A stretch of 64,000 nt of DNA from Aquimarina mycalae (GCF_029906345.1 NZ_JARYGY010000010.1:124001-188000); one strand, 5' to 3'. Positions 56,097 to 64,000 are shown, counted from the stretch's first letter. The notes: generated by a model from the sequence alone, not told the origin. Numbers and translations: made by a program.

Positions 56097-56124
56097 TAAT
56101 GATTAATTTAAATTTAGCGAATAA

Positions 56125-58104
56125 TTATCTCTTCAAGAATTTCTTGATAACCGTTTGATTATCGGTATTAAATTGAACCAGATATAATCCGCTTTCTAGT
56201 GTTTGAATATTTATTTTACTAGAATTGCTTAAGGTTCCTTTTTTAACAACTTGCCCTATCATATTTGTAATTGAATATGTAATCTCATTAATGCTATTCA
56301 ATGATACGTTAAGGGTGTTTCCTTTGGATGGGTTCGGATGTATACGAACGTCAAAGTTGCTTAGATCTTTTATTGTTCTTGCGGATCCACAAGGTCCCAA
56401 ATTAGTCCAACCTCCATTTGCTCTTCTTTCATATAAAGCATTTCTATATACAACTTTGTCGCCTGCAACATATGTTAAAGAACTATCATATGCAGCTACT
56501 CCAGCGCATCTATCACCTCCTGTTGAGCAAGGAGTACACGATGAACCACCGCAATCTATTCCTGTTTCATCACCATTCTGAATACCATCTGAGCAGGTTG
56601 GCGTTGGCGGATTTCCAGTTCGTATGTTTACCGTATAATCTTCTACTTCACCATAATTAAAAGTTTCACAAGGTGTTGGTATACCATTATATTTCATTGA
56701 TACACGCATTCTTGTAGCTCCTGTTGATGCGCTAGAAGGAACAGTGAAACTACCACTATTAGATGTATCTTGACTCGCAGCCTTCGACCAAACTAGTTCA
56801 TTAGTAGCAAAAGTTCCATCATTGTTGTAATCGATCCAAACCCCATAACCTTCATTATAGACAGAACCAGTCCAAGTTGGAGTTACTGTTATTGTATATG
56901 AATTATTTGTTGATAAATCTGTAGATTTTGAAGTGAAATCTGTATAAGATGAAGCTCCAGAAGTATTATTAATAGTTCCTAATTGTACGCGACTAATGTG
57001 CTCGCCACTTGAGGTAGTACCTTTAGATTCGCAATATTGATTTCCTGTTTGACAAGGTGTACAAGATGAACCTCCACAATCTATTCCTGTTTCATCTCCA
57101 TTTTGAATACCATCATCACAAGTTGGTTGGGTTACAGCTCCGCACTTATCCGAAAGAGCTAAACTCGATCTAACACCTCCTGAGAGTAGTACTGATCTCA
57201 TTCTATTTTTTTGACCTTGAGTAAATAAGTTCATACATGAATCATCACTATAATCCATGTAATTTTGTACCATATCCCGTGATCCACAAGAATTGTGAGT
57301 AGTATTACAACCTGTATTAGAAGCATCAGATTCTGGTGTATCACTTACAAAATCATCCACTCCGCAACCACCATCGCCCCATATATGACGAAGGTTTAGG
57401 AAATGACCAACTTCATGTGTTGTTGTACGCCCTAAGTTAAACGGTGCTGTAGCTGTACCTATTTTTCCGAAATATTTATATCCCATAACCACACCATCTG
57501 TTGCAGGATTACCTCCAGGAAATTGCGCAAAACCTAAAAGATTATTAAAACCTGGTGCAGAAAGTTTTGGACATACCCACATGTTTAGGTATTGTGTGGT
57601 ATCCCAAGGATTAACCCCTCCAGAAGATAATTTCTTCATGTCGTTATTGGCACCTGATCCCCAATCTTCTCGAGTAACTTGTTTTCTGGTAATTCCGTTT
57701 GTACTATTTCCATTAGGATCTATGGTAGCTAAACAAAATTCGATTTGTGTATCTGATGCTTGTGACCAGACATTATTTGCATCACTATTTGTACGTCTAA
57801 AATCCTCATTTAAAACTTCCATTTGTGATTGTATTTGAGCATCGCTAATATTTTCTGTTGCGTTTCTATAAAGTATATGTATCACAACAGGAATTGTAAT
57901 AATATCTCCCTGAATACTTTTAGATGTTTCTAGTTCTTTTACCTTTTCTTGAGTAAAAGCTTCAATTTTTGCCATGCGTTCTGATAGGCCTTTGTCGAGT
58001 TTCATCCTATTTTCTAAATCTTCCATAACAGCACAGTTTCTGTCTTGTGTAAATACTGTTACCGAAAAAAGAATACAAAATAGTAGTGTAAGTGTATTTT
58101 TCAT
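56125..58104 (-). CDS. T9SS-exported M43-type zinc metalloprotease
   Basis: 659 residues. The signal peptide is 1-19. The M43 (pappalysin/cytophagalysin) catalytic domain is about 65-320, with zinc motif HEVGHFLNLRH (230-240) and the Met-turn region QNYMDYSDDSCMNLF. Then come a Cys-rich DGIQNGDETGIDCGGSSC module, a GEVED beta domain (about 355-495, GYGVWIDYNNDGTF and GEVEDYTV), a second DGIQNGDETGIDCGG module, and a chitin-binding CBM5/12-like module (SLTYVAGDKVVYRNALYERR). The T9SS sorting domain (about 585-659) carries IHPNPSKGNTLNVSL and a GLYLVQF strand. It should be secreted to the surface and may bind polysaccharide while cleaving protein. Confidence 0.92.
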   Translation of the reverse strand: MKNTLTLLFCILFSVTVFTQDRNCAVMEDLENRMKLDKGLSERMAKIEAFTQEKVKELETSKSIQGDIITIPVVIHILYRNATENISDAQIQSQMEVLNEDFRRTNSDANNVWSQASDTQIEFCLATIDPNGNSTNGITRKQVTREDWGSGANNDMKKLSSGGVNPWDTTQYLNMWVCPKLSAPGFNNLLGFAQFPGGNPATDGVVMGYKYFGKIGTATAPFNLGRTTTHEVGHFLNLRHIWGDGGCGVDDFVSDTPESDASNTGCNTTHNSCGSRDMVQNYMDYSDDSCMNLFTQGQKNRMRSVLLSGGVRSSLALSDKCGAVTQPTCDDGIQNGDETGIDCGGSSCTPCQTGNQYCESKGTTSSGEHISRVQLGTINNTSGASSYTDFTSKSTDLSTNNSYTITVTPTWTGSVYNEGYGVWIDYNNDGTFATNELVWSKAASQDTSNSGSFTVPSSASTGATRMRVSMKYNGIPTPCETFNYGEVEDYTVNIRTGNPPTPTCSDGIQNGDETGIDCGGSSCTPCSTGGDRCAGVAAYDSSLTYVAGDKVVYRNALYERRANGGWTNLGPCGSARTIKDLSNFDVRIHPNPSKGNTLNVSLNSINEITYSITNMIGQVVKKGTLSNSSKINIQTLESGLYLVQFNTDNQTVIKKFLKR

Positions 58105-58296
58105 AATACTAAATAAATTTGTAAGTAGTTAGCTTATATTTAATAATTGATCAATAATATTGATTAATTATCAACTATTTAACTATTTGATAGTTAATAT
58201 GTTAATTAAGTGTATTTTGTATTATGATCTGCTAATATGGTATTGATTGCACCTTAAATTATTAGGTAATTTTCTAATAACTTAAAAACTAACATT
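58105..58296. other. Divergent metalloprotease promoter region with palindrome
   Basis: 192 bp between the M43 and M57 genes. TTAACTAT-TTG-ATAGTTAA (58179-58197) is a perfect 8-bp inverted repeat, and TATTTTG-type elements lie nearby. A shared operator for both proteases is possible. Confidence 0.45.
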
Positions 58297-59121
58297 ATGT
58301 TACAACACAAATTCAAACTCATTTTAGTTTTGTTAACTATCTTATTATCTTTTAGTTGCCAAAATGAAGATTTAAATCAAGAAGATTTATATCAAGAAAA
58401 ACAGACATTATCTAAAGAAGCAACATCCACTTTAGATTTCTTAGTAGAACAGGGGTATTCTTCTGAAAACCTTACACCAGATTTTGAACGAAAATCGTTT
58501 ATCTATGGAGGTGATATTGCATTTCCTTTTGAACTTAAGGGTAATCTGGATAAAAACCGACCTAGCGATGCAAAAAACCAGTGGTATCGTATTGGTAATG
58601 GAGTTTATTATAGTAATTCAAGAGATATTACTTATTACATAGAAAGAAACTTTCCAAGACAGTTTGAATATGAGTTTTCTTGGGCTGCTTATCATTGGAG
58701 TCGCATAAGTCCTAATATTAATATAAGAAGGACCTATACCAGATCACGGGCAGATATACTTGTTGGTGCTTGGTACCAGACTAATACTAATGCTTGGGCA
58801 CGAGCTGCATTACCAGATGGTAGAGGAAATGTAGGTTCATGGTTAAATATAAATACAGCTAAGGATCACGAGGGTTCTTCTGGGGAGTCTACTATGGCTC
58901 TGTTAATACATGAATTAGGACATAACCTTGGTTATTTGCATTCAGATCAAACTGAAGGAGAATTGATACCAGGTACAAGAGGTGTATCGTATCATAGAGC
59001 TAATAACTGTGGTTCTGTCATGAAAAGTAGTGTATATGTATGTAACTGGAGATTAAGTTCAACACCTGGTTGGTCTAGTGATGATAGAAGAGCAATCGAT
59101 TGGGCTTATCAATTGTATTAA
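58297..59121 (+). CDS. M57-type zinc metalloprotease lipoprotein
   Basis: 274 residues with a lipoprotein signal (LLSFSC, Cys21). A pro-region (about 22-90) precedes a compact metzincin domain with the zinc motif HELGHNLGYLH (205-215) followed by SDQ. A Met-turn candidate is VMKSSVYVCNW. The features match the M57 (dual-action HEIGH, matrixin-like) peptidases. FSWAAYHWSRISPNINIRRT is the matrixin-like front part. There is no sorting domain, so it should be lipid-anchored. It is divergent from the T9SS M43 protease gene with a 192-bp shared control region, so the two may be co-regulated. Confidence 0.87.
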   Translation: MLQHKFKLILVLLTILLSFSCQNEDLNQEDLYQEKQTLSKEATSTLDFLVEQGYSSENLTPDFERKSFIYGGDIAFPFELKGNLDKNRPSDAKNQWYRIGNGVYYSNSRDITYYIERNFPRQFEYEFSWAAYHWSRISPNINIRRTYTRSRADILVGAWYQTNTNAWARAALPDGRGNVGSWLNINTAKDHEGSSGESTMALLIHELGHNLGYLHSDQTEGELIPGTRGVSYHRANNCGSVMKSSVYVCNWRLSSTPGWSSDDRRAIDWAYQLY

Positions 59122-59164
59122 TTCTTCTGATGTTATAAAATGCTAATAATGTCGAATACGTATT

Positions 59165-59198
59165 AAAAACTGCTAGTCAAATGTGATTAGCAGTTTTT
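59165..59198. terminator. Terminator between M57 gene and lipoprotein gene
   Basis: A 15-bp stem (AAAAACTGCTAGTCA/TGATTAGCAGTTTTT, one G-U pair) with a 4-nt loop and T-run. It is related in sequence to the hairpins at 53231, 56061 and 60030. Confidence 0.85.
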
Positions 59199-59249
59199 TT
59201 AATGATAATATCTAATTATTTTCAGAACGATTAGCGAAGATATTACTTT

Positions 59250-59981
59250 TCATCCTTTAGTGATATTAAAGCTATTCCTAGAACGTTCAATAAATGAATC
59301 TCGAATGGATCTAGCTTCTTCATCACTGATTGAATTTTCATATTGTTCTAAGGTGTATCCAGTAGTTTTATAAAGCATTTCTTGATAAAAAATAATAATC
59401 TCGTTTTTTCTGTCTTTACTTGCTAATCCAACAAAGCGAGACATCATAAATTGATTTTCAATTAGATATCCTTTTTCTTCTAGAAACTTCCTTGTTTTAG
59501 CACCTTCGCTGTTCGGGTTTTCTAAAGCTGACTTTTTACTATCATAAAACCAGGTATTATGACGATACTTATTATCACCAATAAAGTCTGCAGTACTGAA
59601 GTTGTAATTATAGATTAAATCGTTCTCAGGTAAAAAACCTTCGAACTGAATAATGAAAAGCTTATTTATAGATCGGTTTTTATCCATCGAAGCAAATACA
59701 TAGCGTTCACCAGCCGCAACAGGTTTTCCTTGTAGATCCTCTGAATATTCATCAGAAGAAGCTATTATTTCAAAATCAAATTTACCTATATACTGAAATT
59801 CATTATTAACGTCAATTTCAATTTCTGGATACTCGTTTGAAATTACCGTATTACCCTTAACAGATCTTGTTAAAAGTTGTTCAGATGAGACTTCTTGCCC
59901 TTCATTTTTAGTTTCTTTCTTTTTAGACTCGCAACCTAAAAATATTACTAAAACCATTAGTAAAATATATACATGTTTCAT
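59250..59981 (-). CDS. Lipoprotein of unknown function
   Basis: 243 residues with a lipoprotein signal (MVLVIFLGC, Cys17), then a Lys/Glu-rich linker. The mature domain has beta-strand-like stretches (EIDVNNEFQYIGKFDFEIIA, GERYVFASMD, KLFIIQFEGFLP) and a helical C-terminus (NSISDEEARSIRDSFIERSR). I do not recognise a family or active site. The C-terminal helix looks suited to protein contact. It is 145 bp downstream of, and on the same strand as, the BlaI/M56 unit with its own hairpin between, so it is likely a separate transcript. Confidence 0.7.
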   Translation of the reverse strand: MKHVYILLMVLVIFLGCESKKKETKNEGQEVSSEQLLTRSVKGNTVISNEYPEIEIDVNNEFQYIGKFDFEIIASSDEYSEDLQGKPVAAGERYVFASMDKNRSINKLFIIQFEGFLPENDLIYNYNFSTADFIGDNKYRHNTWFYDSKKSALENPNSEGAKTRKFLEEKGYLIENQFMMSRFVGLASKDRKNEIIIFYQEMLYKTTGYTLEQYENSISDEEARSIRDSFIERSRNSFNITKG

Positions 59982-60029
59982 TTTAATAATTTTAAAAAAT
60001 TCATGCTTTAGTAAACTTGAATATGTATA

Positions 60030-60065
60030 AAAAAGCTACTAATCGTATAAAACTAGTAGCTTTTT
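60030..60065. terminator. Terminator between KIHN-repeat gene and lipoprotein gene
   Basis: A 12-bp stem (AAAAAGCTACTA/TAGTAGCTTTTT) with a 12-nt loop, followed by AATGATTGATG as in its relatives downstream of the other secreted-protein genes. Confidence 0.75.
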
Positions 60066-60126
60066 AATGATTGATGAATGTACTTAATCTAAGTACTTAG
60101 TTGTTGGCTAGTTTTTTTATAAATAC

Positions 60127-62889
60127 TTAAAAATGAATTTTTATTCTAATTGCTTGTTCAAGAGAAATGTTCTCGTCCTGATCTTTTAAGGATTTCACGA
60201 ACTCTGGACTTACATTATGAATCTTAAGACTCATAGCTTGATCCGCAGTAATATTTTTGTAGCCTAAATCTTCAAATGGTTTTACAAATTCTGGACTTAC
60301 ATTATGAATTTTGAAAGATATAATATCATCTAATGGTAGATTACCAAATCTAGTTTTCTTAAATTTTTTGATGTAATCTGGTGATACGTTATGAATTTTT
60401 AGAGACATTAAATCATCGATATCAAGGTTGTTATATCCAATTTTTACATATTCTGATGCAGTATCTGGAGATACATTATGTGTTTTTAAAGACATAGCTT
60501 CCTCCAGAGAAACGTTTTTATATCCCGCTTTTTTGAAGGACTCAATAAATTCTGGTGTAACATTGTGAATTTTTAATCCAACTACTTTGTCTAGAGAAAT
60601 GTTCTTATAACCTGCTTGATGATATTTTCTAATAAAATCGGGTGTTACATTATGAATTTTTAACGAAATTATATCATCTACTGAGGCATTTTCGTACCCA
60701 AGTGCTTTAAATTGTTTTATAAAATCACCAGGTGTTTGTTGTATTTGCTGACTCCTTTTACCTGCATTATTGGTAGAACTTGACTGACTGTTATGGTTAT
60801 GCTTCGTATTTCCAACCTGACCTGGACTTACATTATGTATTTTTAATTTAATAGCTTCTTTTAATGAAAGATTAGTTTGCCCAGCTTTTTTATAAGACTC
60901 TATTAGATCAGCAGTCACATTATGAATTTTTAGATTTTTGGCTTCCTTTAATGTAATATTAGGGTATCCAACTTTCTTAAAACTATTGATAAATGATGGC
61001 GTTACATTATGTATTTTTAAATTCTGAGCTTCTTTTAACGTAATGTTCTTGTATCCCATATTTTGATATGACTGAACATACTGAGGTGTAACATTATGTA
61101 TCTTTAGATTTTGTGCTTCTTTGGCAGAGATGTTAGTGTATCCTTCTTTTTTGAAATTTGCAATAAATTCTGGAGATACATTATGAATCTTTAATCGCAT
61201 ATAATCATTTAATGACATTTTTTTATATCCATTATCGGTATACGATTTAATAAATTCTGAAGATAAATTATGGATTTTGGCCTTTGTAATTTCCTTTAAT
61301 GTTGTTTTTTGTCCGTTCACTTTATTAATAAACTTGATATAAGAAACATCAACATCAAATAAGTTTAGTTTACTTACTTCTCGCATTGTATAGTCATTAT
61401 ATCCTAACTTAGAAAGCTCTTTTCGATACATCTTTAATTTTTCGAGAGAAAGTCCTTTATGGATAATATCTTCAAAATCATCCTGACTTAAAGAAAGATT
61501 CTCTTGCTTAAGGTATACTAAATACTGATTGTCAAAATCTGTAAGAAAACAATGAACCAGCTCTTCATTATCTGCCGTAAATCCTTGCTTGGATAAAGCA
61601 TTGCTAAAACTTGAATTAGGAACAAAAGTATACCTTCCATCTCCTAGTCCATCCTGAAACTCTCCAACATACGTCATGGATCCAGCATCTCTGGTGATTT
61701 CTAACTTTTGTTTATCTCCAGTAGGAAAACCAGCAAAGAAAGAGGGTTCATAACATCTCGTGATGGACCAAAAACTTCTTTTTAAAGGTTCAGCACTTCT
61801 GTACATAATACATAATTTTCCTCCTCCAACTTCTGCATCCCAAACACCTTTAGTAAAATCGTTCTTGAACTTTGATTCTTTGTCTTTAAAATGTTTTTCG
61901 GTAAGAGTGTTTAATTCGTTGAGGTAAGATTCATCAATTTCAGCAATTGAGGTATCTACGCTGACTGGATTAAATGATAATACAGTCAAGGCCAGTAATG
62001 GAATAATGATTAGGTATTTCCATGCTGATTTTGCAGTCGATTTTTTAGAATTCATCATAATTATTCGTTTTTTGAGAAATGATTGATTGTAACTTGTTGC
62101 CAATCCTGTTGGCATATCTGGAGTAGATACTTTTAAAAGATTCATTTGATAAATCTCTTTGTCTTCACCTACTGTAAGCATACTATTATCAGTAAGATAT
62201 TCTAGATTATTATCAATAGCTTTTCTATATAACCAGGCAAATGGGTTAAACCATTGCACGGTGACTAGAAACTCTGCAATTAGCATATCTAAACTGTGTT
62301 TACCAGTAATATGCAATTGCTCGTGCTTAAGAATTTGTAAATATGTATCTGGATTATATTGATTAGGGTTTATAAATATTCTATTCCAAAAAGAGTAAGG
62401 AGCGTGATTAGTGTCGGTTTCTACAATTTTATAGATATCAGCTTCTATAGTTTGATACTTGATCATTCTATATAATAAAACACTTAACTGGATTAAAAAA
62501 TTAACCCCAAAAGCCATAACACCTAATATATAGATATAAATGATTATTGATTTCCAGTCTAAAGCAATAATAGAAGGAGTAATAGTATTGGCGATATTTT
62601 CTGATATTGTTGGAGTAGTGTTCTCAGAAATATTAGGTTGTGTTTCATCTTCAATAATAGAAGTTTCAGCTGTTTCGGTGGTAATAATTTCAGCTTCGGG
62701 TTTCTGAAAAATTGTAGTTCTAAAAGATACGTTTTCTGGTACTGAGATATACGGTATAGAAAATGATACCAGGATCAAAGAAAGTAAAACCCACCTGTTT
62801 AGGTTATAAAATGTTTCTTTAGAAAGGAATAATCTGTATATAAGATACGATAAGCCTATAAGTGCTGCACTGTAGATGATGTAAGCCAT
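60127..62889 (-). CDS. BlaR1-like M56 membrane metalloprotease with KIHN repeats
   Basis: 920 residues. The N-terminal M56 part has membrane helices (about 5-23, 33-49, 113-138) and zinc motif HEQLH (189-193) with likely third ligand E230 (NNLEYLTD). A further helix lies at about 291-306. The extracytoplasmic half has a domain (about 340-480, GKLCIMYRSAEP) and then a tandem array from about residue 530 to the end. Its unit is 29 residues (GYKNITLKEAQNLKIHNVTP type), with twelve full KIHN or KTHN copies plus a final partial one, split by an Asn/Ser/Gln-rich linker (KHNHNSQSSSTNNAGKR). It is translated with the BlaI gene (stop and start share a base). Probable role: a signal-sensing protease that inactivates the BlaI repressor. 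Confidence 0.88.
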   Translation of the reverse strand: MAYIIYSAALIGLSYLIYRLFLSKETFYNLNRWVLLSLILVSFSIPYISVPENVSFRTTIFQKPEAEIITTETAETSIIEDETQPNISENTTPTISENIANTITPSIIALDWKSIIIYIYILGVMAFGVNFLIQLSVLLYRMIKYQTIEADIYKIVETDTNHAPYSFWNRIFINPNQYNPDTYLQILKHEQLHITGKHSLDMLIAEFLVTVQWFNPFAWLYRKAIDNNLEYLTDNSMLTVGEDKEIYQMNLLKVSTPDMPTGLATSYNQSFLKKRIIMMNSKKSTAKSAWKYLIIIPLLALTVLSFNPVSVDTSIAEIDESYLNELNTLTEKHFKDKESKFKNDFTKGVWDAEVGGGKLCIMYRSAEPLKRSFWSITRCYEPSFFAGFPTGDKQKLEITRDAGSMTYVGEFQDGLGDGRYTFVPNSSFSNALSKQGFTADNEELVHCFLTDFDNQYLVYLKQENLSLSQDDFEDIIHKGLSLEKLKMYRKELSKLGYNDYTMREVSKLNLFDVDVSYIKFINKVNGQKTTLKEITKAKIHNLSSEFIKSYTDNGYKKMSLNDYMRLKIHNVSPEFIANFKKEGYTNISAKEAQNLKIHNVTPQYVQSYQNMGYKNITLKEAQNLKIHNVTPSFINSFKKVGYPNITLKEAKNLKIHNVTADLIESYKKAGQTNLSLKEAIKLKIHNVSPGQVGNTKHNHNSQSSSTNNAGKRSQQIQQTPGDFIKQFKALGYENASVDDIISLKIHNVTPDFIRKYHQAGYKNISLDKVVGLKIHNVTPEFIESFKKAGYKNVSLEEAMSLKTHNVSPDTASEYVKIGYNNLDIDDLMSLKIHNVSPDYIKKFKKTRFGNLPLDDIISFKIHNVSPEFVKPFEDLGYKNITADQAMSLKIHNVSPEFVKSLKDQDENISLEQAIRIKIHF
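60130..61280 (-). repeat. Array of 87-bp (29-residue) KIHN repeats
   Basis: DNA encoding the tandem repeat of the M56 protein. Units carry GY(K/T/E)N(I/V/L), an Asp/Glu-rich helix, LKIHNV(S/T)P and a second helix (EFIKSF type). Copies have diverged at the DNA level, so the array is old rather than a recent slippage product. Confidence 0.85.
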
Positions 62890-63248
62890 TACTTATTGTT
62901 TTTAATGAGTTTGATGATTTCTTCTAATTCCTCAGTATTGATTTTTTCTTCTTTGGCAAAGAACTTAACCAAAGCTAGCGGTGAATTATCAAAGTAGTTA
63001 TTGACTACCTCTCCTAAAACATCCTTCTGATAGTCATTTTTTGATATCAAAGGATAGTATTGAAAACTATTACCAAATGCCTTGTGGCTTATAAATCCTT
63101 TTTCTTCTAAAATTTTTACAATAGTGGCAGTAGTATTATAATGAGGTTTAGGATCTGGTAGTTCTTCAATGATTTCTTTTATAAAAGCTTTTTCAAGTTT
63201 CCATAAACTCTGCATAATCTGTTCTTCTCTTTTAGCTAACTTTTGCAT
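62889..63248 (-). CDS. BlaI/MecI-family transcriptional repressor
   Basis: 119 residues from ATG 63248 (MQKLAKREEQIMQSLWKLEK); an upstream ATG at 63275 would add nine residues and touch the operator, so the shorter form is preferred. The winged helix contains HYNTTATIVKILEEKGFISH, and a C-terminal dimerisation helix carries the site normally cut by the partner protease (region YQKDVLGEVVNNYF). It should repress its own operon through the palindromes at 63277-63334 until the M56 protein signals. The coupled stop/start with the protease gene supports the pairing. Confidence 0.9.
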   Translation of the reverse strand: MQKLAKREEQIMQSLWKLEKAFIKEIIEELPDPKPHYNTTATIVKILEEKGFISHKAFGNSFQYYPLISKNDYQKDVLGEVVNNYFDNSPLALVKFFAKEEKINTEELEEIIKLIKNNK

Positions 63249-63276
63249 GATCTTGAAATTTGATAGAACAAACATA

Positions 63277-63334
63277 CTCCTAATTAATTAGTTTTACAAC
63301 TAATAAGTTAGTAGTTTAACTAATTAATTAGGAG
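63277..63334. promoter_or_regulatory. BlaI-type operator region, nested palindromes
   Basis: A perfect 17-bp inverted repeat (CTCCTAATTAATTAGTT at 63277-63293 and its complement at 63318-63334) encloses a second palindrome ACTAA-TAAG-TTAGT (63299-63312). Repeated (A)CTAA/TTAG(T) half-sites suggest several repressor dimers bind side by side. It lies directly upstream of the BlaI gene and 67 bp from the dehydratase 3' end. Confidence 0.7.
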
Positions 63335-63400
63335 AAATAAAGCTTAAGTCCTTTGTTTAAAGAGGTTTGAGTTGTTGTTAAAAATATATTAAAAGTATTT

Positions 63401-64000
63401 TTAGAAAGGTAAATTTCCAAGATCTACATTACCTCCAGATAAAATAAGTCCTATTTTTTTTCTTTTAAATCGTTCTTTTTCTCTTAATAATGCAGCTAAA
63501 GGAACTGCGCATGAAGGTTCGATCACTATTTTCATTCGTTCCCAAATCAATTGCATAGCCGATATAATTTCTTTTTCATCCACTCTAATGATTTCCGAAA
63601 CATGTTTCTTTATGATAGGAAATGTAATATCACCCAAAGGCATTTTGAGTCCATCGGCAACCGTATTGGTGGTTTCATTAATCTCTAGTCTACCACTTTG
63701 TAATGCACGATAAGCATCATCTACTTCAAAAGGTTCTCCACCTATTACAGTACAATTGCTACTAAAAAAACTGGCTGCTAATGCAGTACCTGCAATTAAC
63801 CCACCACCACCTACTGGAGCGAACAGATATTCTATATTAGGATAATCTTCTAATAATTCTAAGGCAGCAGTTCCTTGTCCTAGAATTACTTGAGAATCGT
63901 TGTAAGGATGTAAAAAAGTAGCTCCTTTCTCTTGTTGTATTTTTTTTGCAGTCTCTTCACGATCTTTATGAGTAGGAGGACATTCTGTAATTTGACCATC
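63401..64000 (-). CDS. Threonine/serine dehydratase family enzyme (partial, 5' end outside window)
   Basis: The C-terminal 200 codons of a PLP-dependent fold-type II enzyme, running off the window's right edge. Visible are LHPYNDSQVILGQGTAALEL, the phosphate-binding glycine loop APVGGGGLIAGT, TVIGGEPFEVDDAYRAL, ETTNTVADGLKMPLGDITF, a second glycine-type element IEPSCAVPLAALL and the ending GLILSGGNVDLGNLPF. The SGGNVD motif fits threonine dehydratase or serine racemase. The catalytic Lys lies upstream, outside the window. There is no C-terminal ACT domain, so it is not the feedback-inhibited biosynthetic IlvA type; a catabolic dehydratase or racemase is more likely. Confidence 0.9.
   Translation of the reverse strand, partial: DGQITECPPTHKDREETAKKIQQEKGATFLHPYNDSQVILGQGTAALELLEDYPNIEYLFAPVGGGGLIAGTALAASFFSSNCTVIGGEPFEVDDAYRALQSGRLEINETTNTVADGLKMPLGDITFPIIKKHVSEIIRVDEKEIISAMQLIWERMKIVIEPSCAVPLAALLREKERFKRKKIGLILSGGNVDLGNLPF

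Noticed and set aside
60130..61280. CRISPR-like or tandem DNA satellite at the 87-bp repeats
   Set aside because: The period is a multiple of three, lies in an open frame, and the units vary as coding repeats; it is a protein repeat.

Overview
The window looks like chromosomal DNA of a marine Flavobacteriaceae bacterium (Bacteroidetes), with an Aquimarina-like character. The reasons are low GC content, many TonB-dependent receptors (TBDRs) with carboxypeptidase-regulatory-like N-termini, type IX secretion (T9SS) C-terminal sorting domains on secreted proteases, arrays of double-FtsX permeases, few Shine-Dalgarno sequences, and several candidate TTG/TTTG-N18-21-TAnnTTTG promoters of the Bacteroidetes type. 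The genus is an inference. I see no rRNA, tRNA, CRISPR array, phage or insertion sequence.

Layout. 0.1-5.6 kb: two single-domain response regulators, then a TBDR that overlaps a membrane histidine kinase with a periplasmic YfiR-like domain. 5.7-7.4 kb: a DinB-like protein and an AraC-type regulator with two DNA-binding domains. 7.5-28.5 kb (minus strand): a large export operon, read as a truncated serine-hydrolase remnant, a membrane-fusion adaptor, an ABC ATPase, seven consecutive double-FtsX/MacB-type permeases, a GIN-domain envelope protein and a second ATPase. 28.7-31.4 kb: a divergent NtrC-type response regulator and histidine kinase, probably the control pair of the export operon. 31.5-38.1 kb: a TBDR, a secreted unknown protein, a DUF5829-like lipoprotein, a probable iota-class carbonic anhydrase overlapped by an unknown gene, and a small His/Cys/Asp-rich exported protein.

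38.5-45 kb: a subtilisin-like lipoprotein protease, a Fur-family regulator with its own operator, mnmE, a T9SS-exported trypsin-like protease and a DUF4870 membrane protein. 45.1-53.2 kb is the nitrogen block: glnK-amtB diverging from gltB-gltD, that is, ammonium uptake, PII sensing and glutamate synthase. 53.2-56.1 kb carries a Cys-rich lipoprotein with beta/gamma-crystallin-like repeats and a membrane-anchored CPYC thioredoxin. This pair lies between the real 3' end of gltD and a second, decayed copy of that 3' end, so it looks like an insertion. 56.1-60 kb holds M43 and M57 family metalloproteases and a lipoprotein of unknown function, separated by related terminator hairpins. 60.1-63.3 kb is a BlaI-BlaR1-like pair whose membrane protease has a long tail of 29-residue KIHN repeats, with a strong palindromic operator upstream. 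The window ends inside a threonine/serine dehydratase gene.

The most unusual items are the seven-permease array with a conserved leader motif at six junctions, the gltD 3' remnant bracketing the crystallin-like/thioredoxin pair, the KIHN-repeat BlaR1-like protein, the iota-carbonic anhydrase pair, and the TBDR/YfiR-kinase module. All calls come from reading the sequence; no database search was run.
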